Assembly: GCA_009701885.1 (NCBI GenBank)
Contig: WLJH01000007.1
Span: 62,001-126,000, forward strand
Length of the DNA stretch: 64,000 bases
Origin: Actinomycetota bacterium
GTDB taxonomy: Bacteria; Actinomycetota; Actinomycetes; Propionibacteriales; Nocardioidaceae
Direction of reading: 5' to 3'
Shown in pieces: positions 44,643 through 54,645 of this stretch; position 1 is the stretch's first letter; each line of letters begins with the position of its first letter. The translations under genes and the position numbers were made by a program. Below the pieces are notes generated by a model. That model ran no database searches. It was not told where the DNA came from and saw only the letters and a program-made list of their open reading frames with translations.

Positions 44643-45860
44643 TCAGCGCAGGGCGGACTCGCGGCGGGTCGGGACCAGGGGTGCGGCGAGGAGCGGCAGC
44701 AGGGCCGACACGGCGAAGGCGGCGGCGTACCCCACCTCCTCGACGAGGAGCCCGGCGACGGGTGGGACGGCGGAGGCGACGAGGTACTGCGCGGTGTTCT
44801 GCGCCCCGAGGGCGCGGCCGGACCAGAACGGGCCCGCGCGCTCGGCGACGGCGGTGAAGGCCAGCCCGTTGTCGGCGACGGTGACGACGGTGGCCAGCAC
44901 GACGAGGGGTACGGCGACGGCCCAGTCCAGCCCGGCGGCCGCGCCGAGCGCGGCCATGCTCAGGCCGGCGGCGACCGCGACCCAGCGCAGCGGCTGCAGC
45001 CGGCTGCCGACCCGGTCGCTCAGCGCGCCGGCGGCGATCCGGCCCAGCGCGCCGGCGACCTGCGCGAGGCCGACGAGCGAGCCGGCCGCGGCCGCCGACC
45101 AGCCGCGGTCCTCCACCAGCCACACGAGCGCGAAGGTCCACACGAGGAACTGCGGCACGACCAGGAGGACCGAGACCGCGTGGATCCGGGCGAGGTAGGA
45201 GTCCTGGCGGTAGGGGTTCGGGGCGTCGCCCTCGACCCGGGCCGGGCGCGGCGGGTCGACGACGACGAGCGCCACCACGACCGCGCCCACGAGTGCCGCC
45301 AGCGCGGGGACGAGCAGCGCCTGGGCGATGCCTTGCTGCTCGGCGGTGACGGCGATGGAGACAGCCGCGACGCCCACGCCGACCGGCTGCGCCATCTGGC
45401 GGATGCCCATCGCGAGCCCGCGACGGTGCGGCGGGAACCAGCCGACCACGACCCGGCCGCTGGCCGCGGCGGTGCTCGAGGCGGCCGCGCCGGCCAGGAC
45501 GAGCACGAGGCCGAGGGTGACCGGGTCCTGCGAGCGGGCGGCCAGGAGGGCCAGGCCGCCGGCGGCCGCGGTGGTGAGCAGCCCGGTGACCAGGACCAGC
45601 CGCTCGCCGCGACGGTCGGTCACCAGGCCCCACGCGACCAGGGCCAGCACGACGCCGAGCGTGGGGGCGGCCGCCACGAGGCCGGCCTCGGCCAGGCTCA
45701 GCCCCAGCTGGTCGCGCAGGCTCGGGATGAGGAACGCCGGGCCGTGGATCGTGACCGCCGCCGCGGCCTGCGCCAGCGTGGAGGCACCCAGCATCGCCCA
45801 GCGCCGGGTGGCGCTCGGTTCGAGCTGCGGCTTTGGGGCGGTCGTGGTCACCCGCCCCAT
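44643..45860 (-). CDS. MFS transporter, beside the hut genes
   Basis: A 405-residue major-facilitator protein with about twelve spans. The signature WGLVTDRRGERLVL follows span 2, and FPPHRRGLAMGIRQMAQPVG in span 5 resembles the nitrate/oxalate or aromatic-acid carrier subtypes. It is divergent from hutH with 162 bases between them, so a histidine or urocanate carrier is a reasonable idea but not proven. Start ATG 45860. Confidence 0.88.
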   Translation of the reverse strand: MGRVTTTAPKPQLEPSATRRWAMLGASTLAQAAAAVTIHGPAFLIPSLRDQLGLSLAEAGLVAAAPTLGVVLALVAWGLVTDRRGERLVLVTGLLTTAAAGGLALLAARSQDPVTLGLVLVLAGAAASSTAAASGRVVVGWFPPHRRGLAMGIRQMAQPVGVGVAAVSIAVTAEQQGIAQALLVPALAALVGAVVVALVVVDPPRPARVEGDAPNPYRQDSYLARIHAVSVLLVVPQFLVWTFALVWLVEDRGWSAAAAGSLVGLAQVAGALGRIAAGALSDRVGSRLQPLRWVAVAAGLSMAALGAAAGLDWAVAVPLVVLATVVTVADNGLAFTAVAERAGPFWSGRALGAQNTAQYLVASAVPPVAGLLVEEVGYAAAFAVSALLPLLAAPLVPTRRESALR

Positions 45861-45951
45861 CGAACCCGCTCGCGTCCCCCGCCACGCCCGCGTCTCGTCG
45901 TACGCGCTGTGACATTTCCCGCCCCGGCGGTCAGGAATGCCCCGTCATGGA

Positions 45952-45967
45952 GTCTCGGATGCGAGAC
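45952..45967. promoter_or_regulatory. Inverted repeat GTCTCG-GATG-CGAGAC upstream of hutH
   Basis: Perfect 6-bp arms with a 4-bp centre in the region between the MFS gene and hutH, 56 bases before the hutH start. A possible operator, for example for the nearby IclR protein. Weak evidence on its own. Confidence 0.35.
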
Positions 45968-46022
45968 AGGACCCGCGTTGGAGCGCTGGTGGCGGGGCGC
46001 AGGCAGGCGTGTCATGGGAGCC

Positions 46023-47639
46023 ATGAGCCTCTCTGAGTCGTACGCCGCCGGGCGGGTCGTCCCGTCCACCGTCGAGGTCGGTGTCGGACCCGTCAGCCCG
46101 CGCGAGCTGGTGGCCGTCGCGCGGGAGGGCGCGGGGGTGCGGCTGGGGGAGGACGCCCTGGCGGCGATCGACCGCTCCCGCGCGGTGGTCGAGCGGCTCG
46201 CGGCGGCCGACACCCCGGCGTACGGCGTCTCGACGGGGTTCGGGGCGCTGGCCACCCGGCACATCCCGACAGAGATGCGCGCCCGGCTGCAGCGCTCGCT
46301 GGTGCGCTCGCACGCCGCCGGCTCCGGCCCGGAGGTCGAGCGGGAGGTGGTGCGCGCGCTCATGCTGCTGCGGCTCTCCACGCTGGCCACCGGCCGCACG
46401 GGCGTGCGGCGCGAGACCGCGCAGCTGCTGGCCGACCTGCTCGACCACGGCATCACGCCGGTCGTGCGCGAGCACGGCTCGCTCGGCTGCTCCGGCGACC
46501 TCGCGCCGCTCTCGCACTGCGCGCTCGCCCTGATCGGCGAGGGCGAGGTGCGCGACGCCACCGGCACGATGGTGCCCGCCGCCCAGGCGCTGGCCGCGGC
46601 CGGGCTGGCCCCGGTCGAGCTGGCCGCGAAGGAGGGCCTGGCCCTCATCAACGGCACCGACGGGATGCTCGGGATGCTGCTGCTCGCCCTGCACGACCTC
46701 GGCGTCCTGCTGCGCACGGCCGACGTCGCGGCCGCGATGTCGGTCGAGGGGCTCCTCGGCACCGACCGGGTCTTCGCACCGGAGCTCCAGGCGATCCGCC
46801 CGCACCCCGGTCAGGCCGCCTCGGCCGCCAACCTGGTGCGGCTGCTCGCCGACTCCGGCGTGGTCGCCAGCCACCGGGGCCTCCCCGGAAGTCCAGAAGA
46901 GTGCCACCGGGTCCAGGACGCCTACTCCCTGCGCTGCGCCCCGCAGGTCCACGGGGCCGCCCGCGACACCCTCGACCACGCGGCCCAGGTGGCCTCGTGG
47001 GAGCTCGCCTCCGCGGTCGACAACCCGGTGGTGGTCACTGATCCCGACGGCACCGGCCGGGTCGAGAGCAACGGCAACTTCCACGGCGCCCCGGTCGCCT
47101 ACGTGCTGGACTTCCTCGCGATCCCGGTCGCCGACGTGGCCTCGATGAGCGAGCGGCGCACCGACCGGTTCCTCGACAAGGCCCGCAACCAGGGACTGCC
47201 GCCGTTCCTCGCCGACGACCCGGGCGTGGACAGCGGGCTGATGATCGCGCAGTACACCCAGGCCGCCGTCGTCTCCGACCTGAAGCGGCTGGCGGCCCCG
47301 GCCAGCGTCGACTCCATCCCCTCCTCGGCCATGCAGGAGGACCACGTCTCGATGGGGTGGGGGGCGGCCCGCAAGCTGCGCCGCTCCGTCGACGGCCTCG
47401 CGCGCGTCGTCGCGATCGAGGTCATGACCGCGGCCCGGGCGCTGGACCTCCGGGTTGCGGCCCTCGGGGTGGAGCCCGCGCCCGCCACCGCCGCCGTCGT
47501 CGCCCTCCTGCGCGACCACGGCGTCGAGGGCCCCGGCCCCGACCGCCACCTGTCCCCCGAGATCGAGACCTGCGTCGACCTCGTCTCCTCCGGCGCCGTC
47601 CTGGGCGCCGCCACCTCAGTGATCGGAGAGCTCCAGTGA
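46023..47639 (+). CDS. hutH: Histidine ammonia-lyase
   Basis: A 538-residue enzyme converting L-histidine to urocanate and ammonia. [11 protein letters not shown], the cofactor-forming loop [24 protein letters not shown] and [11 protein letters not shown] are the diagnostic blocks. The tripeptide that cyclises to MIO reads Cys-Ser-Gly rather than the usual Ala-Ser-Gly. The start is at ATG 46023; ATG 46014 is three codons upstream in the same frame. hutU follows with a four-base overlap, so the two are translationally coupled. Confidence 0.95.
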   Translation: MSLSESYAAGRVVPSTVEVGVGPVSPRELVAVAREGAGVRLGEDALAAIDRSRAVVERLAAADTPAYGVSTGFGALATRHIPTEMRARLQRSLVRSHAAGSGPEVEREVVRALMLLRLSTLATGRTGVRRETAQLLADLLDHGITPVVREHGSLGCSGDLAPLSHCALALIGEGEVRDATGTMVPAAQALAAAGLAPVELAAKEGLALINGTDGMLGMLLLALHDLGVLLRTADVAAAMSVEGLLGTDRVFAPELQAIRPHPGQAASAANLVRLLADSGVVASHRGLPGSPEECHRVQDAYSLRCAPQVHGAARDTLDHAAQVASWELASAVDNPVVVTDPDGTGRVESNGNFHGAPVAYVLDFLAIPVADVASMSERRTDRFLDKARNQGLPPFLADDPGVDSGLMIAQYTQAAVVSDLKRLAAPASVDSIPSSAMQEDHVSMGWGAARKLRRSVDGLARVVAIEVMTAARALDLRVAALGVEPAPATAAVVALLRDHGVEGPGPDRHLSPEIETCVDLVSSGAVLGAATSVIGELQ

Positions 47640-49309
47640 GCGACACCAACGCGCGCCTGCCCATCCACGCCGCCACCGGCACCGGCCTCACCGCCCGGTC
47701 CTGGCAGACCGAGGCCCCGCTGCGGATGCTGATGAACAACCTCGACCCCGAGGTGGCCGAGGACCCCGACCACCTGGTCGTCTACGGCGGCACCGGCCGT
47801 GCGGCGCGGTCGTGGGCGGCGTACGACGCGATCGTCGCCTCGCTCACCGACCTCGCCGACGACGAGACGCTCCTCGTGCAGTCGGGCAAGCCCGTCGCCG
47901 TCATGCGCACCCACGCGTGGGCGCCGCGGGTGCTCATCGCCAACTCCAACCTGGTCGGCGACTGGGCGAACTGGGAGGAGTTCCGCCGGCTCGAGGACCT
48001 CGGCCTGACGATGTACGGCCAGATGACCGCCGGGTCGTGGATCTACATCGGCACCCAGGGGATCCTCCAGGGCACCTACGAGACGTTCGCCGCGGTGGCG
48101 GACCTCCGGTTCGGGGGGACGCTGGCCGGCACGATCACGGTCACCGCGGGCCTGGGCGGCATGGGCGGTGCGCAGCCGCTGGCGGTGACGATGAACGACG
48201 GTGTCGCGATCTGCATCGAGTGCGACGACGCGCGCATCCAGCGCCGGATCGACCACCGCTACCTCGACGTGCGTGCCTCCTCGCTCGAGGAGGCCGTGGA
48301 GATGGCCGTCGCCGCCCGCGACGAGCGGCGGGCGCTCTCCATCGGCGTGCTGGGCAACGCCGCCGAGCTGCTCCCGCGGCTGCTGGAGATGGACGCGCCG
48401 ATCGACGTGGTCACCGACCAGACCTCCGCCCACGACCCGTTGGCCTACCTGCCGTTCGGCACGCGCTTCGAGGACTGGGAGCGCGAGCGCACCGAGGACC
48501 CGGTCGGCTTCACCAAGCGGGCCCGGGAGTCGATGGCCGCGCACGTGCGGGCGATGGTCGACTTCCAGGACCGCGGCGCCGAGGTCTTCGACTACGGCAA
48601 CTCGATCCGCGACGAGGCGCGCAAGGGCGGCTACGACCGCGCCTTCGACTTCCCGGGCTTCGTGCCGGCCTACATCCGTCCGCAGTTCTGCGAGGGCCGC
48701 GGCCCCTTCCGGTGGGCCGCGCTCTCCGGCGACCCGGCCGACATCGCGGCGACCGACCGGGCGGTCCTCGAGCTTTTCCCCGAGGACGAGCGGCTGCGCC
48801 GCTGGATCACCATGGCCGGCGAGCGCGTGCACTTCCAGGGGCTCCCGGCGCGCATCTGCTGGCTGGGGTACGGCGAGCGCGCCCGCGCCGGGGCGAGGTT
48901 CAACGAGATGGTCGCCTCCGGAGAGCTCAAGGCCCCGGTCGTGATCGGGCGCGACCACCTCGACTGCGGGTCGGTCGCCTCGCCGTACCGCGAGACCGAG
49001 GCGATGCTCGACGGCTCCGACGCGATCGCGGACTGGGCGCTGCTCAACGCGCTGGTCAACACCGCCTCCGGCGCGACCTGGGTGTCGATCCACCACGGTG
49101 GCGGTGTCGGGATCGGCCGCTCGATCCACGCCGGCCAGGTGGTCGTCGCCGACGGCACGGCGCTGGCGGCGGAGAAGATCGAGCGGGTGCTCACCAACGA
49201 CCCGGGCATGGGCGTCGTGCGGCACGTGGACGCAGGCTACGACCGGGCCGACGAGGTCGCCCGGGAGCGGGGCGTGCGGGTGCCGATGCCCTTCCGCTCG
49301 CTGGGCTGA
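47636..49309 (+). CDS. hutU: Urocanate hydratase
   Basis: A 557-residue NAD-dependent enzyme converting urocanate to imidazolonepropionate, the second step of histidine degradation. [10 protein letters not shown] at the N-terminus, [18 protein letters not shown] (NAD-binding region) and [16 protein letters not shown] (conserved Cys) are all present. Its GTG start overlaps the hutH stop (GTGA). The length is that of the family. hutI and later genes of the pathway are not in this window. Confidence 0.96.
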   Translation: MSDTNARLPIHAATGTGLTARSWQTEAPLRMLMNNLDPEVAEDPDHLVVYGGTGRAARSWAAYDAIVASLTDLADDETLLVQSGKPVAVMRTHAWAPRVLIANSNLVGDWANWEEFRRLEDLGLTMYGQMTAGSWIYIGTQGILQGTYETFAAVADLRFGGTLAGTITVTAGLGGMGGAQPLAVTMNDGVAICIECDDARIQRRIDHRYLDVRASSLEEAVEMAVAARDERRALSIGVLGNAAELLPRLLEMDAPIDVVTDQTSAHDPLAYLPFGTRFEDWERERTEDPVGFTKRARESMAAHVRAMVDFQDRGAEVFDYGNSIRDEARKGGYDRAFDFPGFVPAYIRPQFCEGRGPFRWAALSGDPADIAATDRAVLELFPEDERLRRWITMAGERVHFQGLPARICWLGYGERARAGARFNEMVASGELKAPVVIGRDHLDCGSVASPYRETEAMLDGSDAIADWALLNALVNTASGATWVSIHHGGGVGIGRSIHAGQVVVADGTALAAEKIERVLTNDPGMGVVRHVDAGYDRADEVARERGVRVPMPFRSLG

Positions 49310-49316
49310 GCCTGGC

Positions 49317-49424
49317 GGGACGTCATACGTCGTGCGGAAGGGGACCTCCCGTCCGTATGACGTCCCGAGGGGGCGGGGACGTCATGCGCTCTGTGCCAGC
49401 GGACGTCCCGCCCGTATGACGTCC
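49317..49424. terminator. Repeated GACGTCATAC inverted repeats between hutU and dtd
   Basis: GGGACGTCATAC (49317-49328) pairs perfectly with GTATGACGTCCC (49355-49366). A second, shorter pair, GGACGTCAT and ATGACGTCC, follows up to 49424. The genes are convergent, so this is likely a tandem bidirectional terminator. Confidence 0.75.
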
Positions 49425-49428
49425 GCTC

Positions 49429-49860
49429 TCAGCGGGGCGAGTCGAGGACCATCGTGATCGGTCCGTCGTTGACCGAGGCGACCTGCATGTCCGCGCCGAA
49501 GACGCCGCGCTCCACGCGGGCACCGAGCCGCTCGAGCTCGGCGGCGACGGCGTCGTACAACGTCTCGGAGACCGGGCCGGGGGCGGCGGCCTGCCAGGTG
49601 GGGCGGCGGCCCTTGCGGGCGTCGCCGTAGAGCGTGAACTGGCTGACGAGCAGGACCGGCGCCCCGACGTCGGAGGCGGAGCGCTCGTCGCGCAGCAGCC
49701 GCAGCTCCCAGATCTTGCGGGCGGTCCAGGTGACGTCGGCGGGGCCGTCGTCGTGGGTGACACCGAGGTAGACGAGGAGTCCGGGACCCTCGGTGCGGCC
49801 GACGACCGTGCCGTCGACGGTGACGCTGGCGGACAGGGTGCGCTGGACGACCGCTCGCAT
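49429..49860 (-). CDS. dtd: D-aminoacyl-tRNA deacylase
   Basis: A 143-residue enzyme that removes D-amino acids from mischarged t[38 protein letters not shown] (the SQxTLY motif) and [11 protein letters not shown] (the trans Gly-Pro motif region) are intact. ATG 49860 is favoured because AGGA lies upstream at good spacing; the track start three codons earlier (49869) abuts that site. It is convergent with hutU. Confidence 0.95.
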   Translation of the reverse strand: MRAVVQRTLSASVTVDGTVVGRTEGPGLLVYLGVTHDDGPADVTWTARKIWELRLLRDERSASDVGAPVLLVSQFTLYGDARKGRRPTWQAAAPGPVSETLYDAVAAELERLGARVERGVFGADMQVASVNDGPITMVLDSPR

Positions 49861-49943
49861 GCGGCTCATCCTGCCCTGGACCCGACCCCATCCGGGTCCC
49901 GGGGCAGTGGGCCGGTCGTGGACCGGCCGAGGCGTGGTGGGTC

Positions 49944-50087
49944 CTAGAAGACCCTGCGGGTGCTGCCGCCGATCGGCACGAGGTTCAGCACCAGGCCGAC
50001 GACGAGCAGGATCGCGCCGATGGTGGTCAGGATCGGGATCGAGGCCACGAGGCCGATGATCAGCAGGACCAGTCCGAGGACGATCAT
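49944..50087 (-). CDS. DUF6131-like 47-aa membrane micro-protein
   Basis: An ORF below the track cutoff, from ATG 50087 to TAG 49944, with GGGAGG seven bases upstream. The product, [20 protein letters not shown] then [17 protein letters not shown], forms two hydrophobic helices and ends GGSTRRVF. This matches the size and wording of the actinobacterial DUF6131 family as I remember it. No function is known. It lies between dtd and the divergent YjbR-like gene. Confidence 0.8.
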   Translation of the reverse strand: MIVLGLVLLIIGLVASIPILTTIGAILLVVGLVLNLVPIGGSTRRVF

Positions 50088-50186
50088 GGGGTTTCCTCCC
50101 TTGCAGTGCCCGCCCGGGATGGGCGAGCGTTAGGGAACGGATGCCCGCCGGGGGACCCGCACAACCCGCCCGAGGGGGTGAGGGCC

Positions 50187-50594
50187 GTGGCCCACCCGCA
50201 GATGTTCGACGACGACGACCCGGTGCTCGCCCGGCTGGGCGGGCTCGCGCTCGACCTGCCCGGTGCCGCGCGGAAGGTCTCGCACGGTCGTCCCGCGTTC
50301 TTCACCACCAAGGTCTTCGCCTACTACGGCGGCTCGCAGCGGGTGGACGGCGAGTGGGTCGCCCACGACCACGCCCTCCTGGTGCTGCCCGACGAGGCCG
50401 ACCGGCCGGGGCTGCTCGAGGACCCGCGGGTCTGGGTGCCGGCCTACCTCGGGCCCTCCGGCTGGCTCGGGGTCGACCTCGGCCCCGACCCCGCGGCCGT
50501 GGACTGGGCCGAGGTCGGCGAGCTGCTCGACGCCTCCTACCGGCTGACCGCGCCGGCCCGGCTGGTCGCCGCGCTCGACGGCCGCGCCCGGTAG
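50187..50594 (+). CDS. MmcQ/YjbR-family protein
   Basis: A 135-residue protein of the YjbR (CyaY-like fold) family. Conserved features are [20 protein letters not shown] at the start, the central KVFAYYGG strand and a C-terminal [10 protein letters not shown] helix. Its biochemical role is unsettled; a DNA-binding function has been proposed for the family. GTG 50187 follows GAGGG; GTG 50178 is an alternative. Its 3' end overlaps the convergent P450 gene by 58 bases. Confidence 0.85.
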   Translation: MAHPQMFDDDDPVLARLGGLALDLPGAARKVSHGRPAFFTTKVFAYYGGSQRVDGEWVAHDHALLVLPDEADRPGLLEDPRVWVPAYLGPSGWLGVDLGPDPAAVDWAEVGELLDASYRLTAPARLVAALDGRAR

Positions 50595-51856
50595 CGCACC
50601 TCGCACGGCCCGTCCGCGCGCGCCACCCCGCCGATCTGCGCGGGGACCGGCCGCGGTCGCGCGGACCAGCCCGGCTCCACGTCGTACGACGTCAGCAGGC
50701 GGGTGGCCGCGGCGCTCATCGTCGCGAGCGAGAACGGCTGGGCGGGGCAGGTGTGCCGGCCGTGCCCGAAGGCCGTCACCAGCCGCGGGCTCCCGAGCCC
50801 CGCGGTGTCGGTGAACCGGTGCCGGTCCCACCGGTCGGGGTCCCAGGTGTCGTGGCCGAGAGCGGGGTCGAGGTTGGTGAGCGGCAGCAGGGTCGCGATC
50901 GTCACCCCCCTCCCCACCTCGTACGACGCCGCGCCGGTGTCGAGGGTGAGCGGCTGGAGCACGTGGCGGGACATGATCGACCGCTGCGCGAGCCGGGTCG
51001 ACTCCAGGGCGCACCGGGCGGCGTACCCCTCCTCCGCGGACCGGACCCGGTCCAGCGCCTCCGGGTGCGCGAGCACGTCGACCAGCACCCACCCGAGGGC
51101 GGCGTTGAGGTTGGACATGGAGGCGACGTGCACGAGCACGACGTCGAGGGCGGCACCCCGGCGGGCGGCCCCGGGCGGCTCGTCGGCCCACGCGGTGGCG
51201 ATCCGGCCGAGCAGCCCGTGGGCCCCGGGGTCCGCCGCGGCCGCGTCGACGGCCGGGCCGAGCCGGTCCAGCACGCGCTCCAGGGCGGCCCGCTCCTCGG
51301 CGTACCCGCTCTCGGCGACGGCGCGCATCGTGTCGGGGTGGACGAAGGAGGCGGCGCCGTCGAGCAGCTCGAGGTCGGCGCCCAGGGCGTCGAAGGTGGG
51401 GCCGACGGCGGAGCCGGGCCCGCCCCAGGAGGCGAGCCCCATCCGGTGCCCGAGCCGGCGGGTGAGGGCGAAGAGGTCGACGGAGCCGGCCTCGCCCAGG
51501 GCCGCGACCTCGGCGTCGAGGGCGAGGTCGAGGGCGGCGAGGTAGGTCGCGACGTCGTCCTTGCGGAAGAGGTCGCCGGGCAGGGTGCGGCGGCCGTCGA
51601 AGACCTCGTCGGGCAGCTTGCGCCGCAGCATGAGGTAGTCGGCGACGCCCTTGTTGGCGACGTCCTCGGGCAGGGCGTAGAAGGAGTCCACGCCGGTGGG
51701 GGAGAAGCAGAAGAGGTAGGTGTCGCCGCCGGAGACGGCGGCGAAGGTGTCGCCGTGCTCGGCGCGGGCGGCGGCCACCGCGGCCACGGCGTCGTCGACC
51801 GGTGCGTCCCAGGGCAGCGCCAGGTCGGCGACGGGTGGGGTCGGGCGGATTCTCAC
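50537..51856 (-). CDS. Cytochrome P450 (atypical I-helix)
   Basis: A 439-residue P450. The ExxR of helix K is ESTRLAQR (near residue 285) and the haem-ligand loop is FGHGRHTCPAQPFS (Cys near 368). The expected oxygen-activating A/G-G-x-D/E-T-T of helix I is replaced by VASMSNLNAALGW, which has no acid-Thr pair, as in some P450s that do not need normal dioxygen activation. It starts seven bases after the SDR stop, forming a two-gene unit, and no redox partner is adjacent. Its last 19 codons overlap the convergent YjbR-like gene. Confidence 0.88.
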   Translation of the reverse strand: MRIRPTPPVADLALPWDAPVDDAVAAVAAARAEHGDTFAAVSGGDTYLFCFSPTGVDSFYALPEDVANKGVADYLMLRRKLPDEVFDGRRTLPGDLFRKDDVATYLAALDLALDAEVAALGEAGSVDLFALTRRLGHRMGLASWGGPGSAVGPTFDALGADLELLDGAASFVHPDTMRAVAESGYAEERAALERVLDRLGPAVDAAAADPGAHGLLGRIATAWADEPPGAARRGAALDVVLVHVASMSNLNAALGWVLVDVLAHPEALDRVRSAEEGYAARCALESTRLAQRSIMSRHVLQPLTLDTGAASYEVGRGVTIATLLPLTNLDPALGHDTWDPDRWDRHRFTDTAGLGSPRLVTAFGHGRHTCPAQPFSLATMSAAATRLLTSYDVEPGWSARPRPVPAQIGGVARADGPCEVRYRARPSSAATSRAGAVSR

Positions 51857-51863
51857 CTCAGGC

Positions 51864-52670
51864 TCACTTCAGGCCCGGGTGGCTCTTGACGAGCACCGGC
51901 AGCAGCAGCGTCCGCGGCGTGACCTGCGAGACGGCCGCCGCGACCCGGTTGGCCCGGCCCGGGATGACCACGAGCCGGCCCTTGGCCAGCCCCGCCACGG
52001 CGTCCCGGGCGACCTGCTCGGCGGAGACCCACATGACCGCGGGCAGCGCGGCCTCGGCGTCCTCCTTGCTGAAGCCCGCGCGCTCGCCGAAGCCGGTGTG
52101 GACCGGCCCCGGGCACAGCGTCGTGGCGGTGACCCCCGTGCCGCGCAGCTCGCCGGCCAGGGACTGCGTGTAGGACAGCACGAACGCCTTGCCGGCGCCG
52201 TACCCCGCCTGGCCGGGCAGGGGCTGGAACGCCGCGGTCGAGGCGACGTTGAGGACGGCGCCCCGACCCCGCGAGACCATGCCGGGCAGCAGCCGCGCGC
52301 ACAGGTCGACGACTGCCACGACGTCGACCTCCACCATGTGCATCTCGGCGTCGGGGTCGCTGTCGTGCACGGGTCCGAGGGTGGAGAACCCGGCGTTGTT
52401 GACCAGCACCTCCACGGTGCGGTCGGCGGCCAGCAGCGCGTCGGCCAGGGCGGCCCGGTCCGCGCGGGAGCCGAGGTCGCAGGGGAGCACCGAGGCACCC
52501 GCGTGGCCCTCCAGCTCCGCGGCGAGCGCCTCGAGCTTGTCGACCGAGCGGGCCACGAGGGTGACGTGGTGGCCGCGGCGGGCCAGCTCGCGGGCGATCT
52601 CGGCACCGATGCCCGAGGAGGCGCCGGTGACGACGGCGGTGCGGTCGCCCGCGGGGGAGGGGAGGGACAT
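51864..52670 (-). CDS. Short-chain dehydrogenase, co-transcribed with the P450
   Basis: A 268-residue SDR with TGASSGIGAEIAREL (cofactor), NNAGFSTLG (structural) and YGAGKAFVLSYTQSL (catalytic YxxxK). The C-terminus (SQVTPRTLLLPVLVK) is hydrophobic, as in the ketoreductase/17-beta-HSD12-like group. ATG 52670 is chosen over the longer track ORF. It is followed within seven bases by the P450, so the two may act on one lipid or terpenoid substrate; that is inference. Confidence 0.9.
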   Translation of the reverse strand: MSLPSPAGDRTAVVTGASSGIGAEIARELARRGHHVTLVARSVDKLEALAAELEGHAGASVLPCDLGSRADRAALADALLAADRTVEVLVNNAGFSTLGPVHDSDPDAEMHMVEVDVVAVVDLCARLLPGMVSRGRGAVLNVASTAAFQPLPGQAGYGAGKAFVLSYTQSLAGELRGTGVTATTLCPGPVHTGFGERAGFSKEDAEAALPAVMWVSAEQVARDAVAGLAKGRLVVIPGRANRVAAAVSQVTPRTLLLPVLVKSHPGLK

Positions 52671-52749
52671 GCGCGGGATGCTCCCAGGTTTCACCCGTGG
52701 CGCCGAGACCCCCGAGGGCACCTGACCTGCTGCTCCTAGGCTCGAGCCC

Positions 52750-54240
52750 GTGAGCCTGCCCCACGACCTCCCCCACCAGCTGCGGGGCGCCCTCGTCGCC
52801 GCCGACTTCACCTACGACGCCGTCGCCGAGCTGCTCGGGCCGCTGGCTCACGACGCACTGGCCCGCAACGAGACGGTGCCCGGGCTGCGTCGCACCCGCG
52901 ACGGCAGCCCGCTGTCCACGCTGGTGCGGCTCTTCCTGCTGCAGGTGCCGGTCGCGGCCTCCGCCGCCGAGTCCGCGCTGCCGGGCCTGGTCGACCGGCT
53001 GGCCGCGGAGGGCCTGCTCGAGCAGAGCGTCGGGGAGGTCGCGGCCCGCCTCGACGTGCGCCCGTACGCCGCCGACGACCAGCACCTGTGGGTCGTCTCC
53101 GACCTGACGCCGGGCCTGGACGGCGCCCCGCAGCGGGTCGGCCCCGACCACGTGCTCGGCATCAGCCCTGCCTCGACCTCGCTGGCGCAGCTGACGATCC
53201 GCGAGCCGGTCGGCCGCGCGCTCGACCTCGGCACCGGCTGCGGCGTGCAGGCCCTGCACCTCGCCCAGCACGCGCAGACCGTCGTCGCCACCGACGTCAA
53301 CGCCAGGGCCCTGCGGCTGACGCGCTTCAACGCCGCGCTCAACGACGTCGAGGGGCGCATCGACGTGCGGGACGGCTCGTTCTTCGAGCCGGTGCGCGGG
53401 GAGCGCTTCGACCTGATCGCCACCAACCCGCCGTTCGTGATCTCCCCGGCCACGGGCGAGCGGCTGGTCTACCGCGACTCCGGGCTCCCCGGCGACCGGG
53501 TCGTCGAGGACATCGTCCGAGCCGCGCCCGGGCACCTCACCCCCGGCGGCTGGTGCCAGGTCCTGGCCAACTGGGTCATCGCCCGCGACACGCCGTGGGA
53601 CGAGCGGCTCGCGGGCTGGCTCTCGGACGACGTGGACGCGCTCGTGGTGCAGCGCGAGGTGCTCGACCCGGCGGCGTACGTCGAGCTGTGGCTCAAGGAC
53701 GCCGGCCACCACCCCTCGACGGGCGCGGTCGGGATGGAGGAGTACCACCAGCGCTACGACACCTGGCTGGCGTGGTTCGACGAGCAGGCGATCGAGGCGG
53801 TCGGCTTCGGGTGGATCCACCTGCACCGGCGTACCGGCTCCGAGGCGGGCGCCCCCGCCCGCGAGCTGCTGTCGTGGCCCTACGACGTGGAGCAGCCGAT
53901 CGCCCCCGCCGTGGCCGCGTGGGGCCGGGCGGTCCACGTCGACGCCGGCCCGTCGGCACGGCTGGTGCTGCGCCCCGACGTGCGCCAGGAGACCGTCGGC
54001 CCGGTCGGGGCCGAGGACCCCGAGACCATCGTCCTGCGCCAGCAGACGGGCCTGCGCCGCGCCCGCACGGCCGACACCGTGGTGGCCGGGCTGGCCGGGG
54101 CGTGCGACGGGGAGCTGACGGTCGGGCAGATCCTGGACGCCCTGGCGCAGATCCTCGACCTCGACCCCGCCGCCACCCGGGAGGACTACCTGCCGGTGGT
54201 CGCCGAGCTGGTGCGCGAGGGGTTCCTCGTCGAGGGCTGA
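52750..54240 (+). CDS. Class I SAM-dependent methyltransferase (HemK/RlmG-like)
   Basis: A 496-residue protein. An N-terminal helical domain (1-115) resembles the DUF7059 region. The methyltransferase has motif I LDLGTGCGVQALHLA near residue 158 and the catalytic NPPF near 226, typical of N-methyltransferases acting on guanine, adenine or glutamine. The C-terminal ~130 residues form a further winged-helix-like part. GTG 52750 has TAGGCT seven bases upstream, so it is probably leaderless. The target (rRNA, DNA or protein) is not determinable here. Confidence 0.88.
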   Translation: MSLPHDLPHQLRGALVAADFTYDAVAELLGPLAHDALARNETVPGLRRTRDGSPLSTLVRLFLLQVPVAASAAESALPGLVDRLAAEGLLEQSVGEVAARLDVRPYAADDQHLWVVSDLTPGLDGAPQRVGPDHVLGISPASTSLAQLTIREPVGRALDLGTGCGVQALHLAQHAQTVVATDVNARALRLTRFNAALNDVEGRIDVRDGSFFEPVRGERFDLIATNPPFVISPATGERLVYRDSGLPGDRVVEDIVRAAPGHLTPGGWCQVLANWVIARDTPWDERLAGWLSDDVDALVVQREVLDPAAYVELWLKDAGHHPSTGAVGMEEYHQRYDTWLAWFDEQAIEAVGFGWIHLHRRTGSEAGAPARELLSWPYDVEQPIAPAVAAWGRAVHVDAGPSARLVLRPDVRQETVGPVGAEDPETIVLRQQTGLRRARTADTVVAGLAGACDGELTVGQILDALAQILDLDPAATREDYLPVVAELVREGFLVEG

Positions 54241-54255
54241 TCGATCGAGGGCTGA

Positions 54256-54645
54256 TCAGGCAGGCAGTGCCGGCACGACGTCGGTGTGGGTGAAGTCGTC
54301 TCCGACGTACAGCAGCGGTGCGCCCGTCACCCTCGCCAGCGCATAGGAGTAGGTGTCGCCGAGGTTGAGGCGCGGAGGAGAGCCCGACCCCTTGCCGAAG
54401 CGTCGGTACGCCTCCGCAGCCACCTCGCTGTGCTCCTGGGTGAAGGGCACGGTCTCGATGTCCAGCTCAGCAATCAGCGGCTCCGCCCCGAGTGCCAGTC
54501 TGCGATGGGCCACGACGGCCGTCTCGACCCGGGTGGGCGCCGACATCCGGGCTCGGCCCTCACACGTCAGGATCGCGTGGGCCAGCTCGGCCGCCGTGGG
54601 CTCGCCGAGGAGGATCGCCATCACGGCGGAGGTGTCGACGATCAC
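54256..54645 (-). CDS. vapC: VapC-type PIN-domain toxin
   Basis: A 129-residue PIN ribonuclease. The acidic centre is complete: Asp in VIVDTSAVMAIL, Glu in APTRVETAVVA, Asp in NLGDTYSYALA and Asp in YVGDDFTHTDV. GTG 54645 overlaps the vapB stop (GTGA), which is why I place the start there rather than at 54660. It should cleave a specific RNA and be neutralised by VapB. No obvious defect. Confidence 0.92.
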   Translation of the reverse strand: MIVDTSAVMAILLGEPTAAELAHAILTCEGRARMSAPTRVETAVVAHRRLALGAEPLIAELDIETVPFTQEHSEVAAEAYRRFGKGSGSPPRLNLGDTYSYALARVTGAPLLYVGDDFTHTDVVPALPA

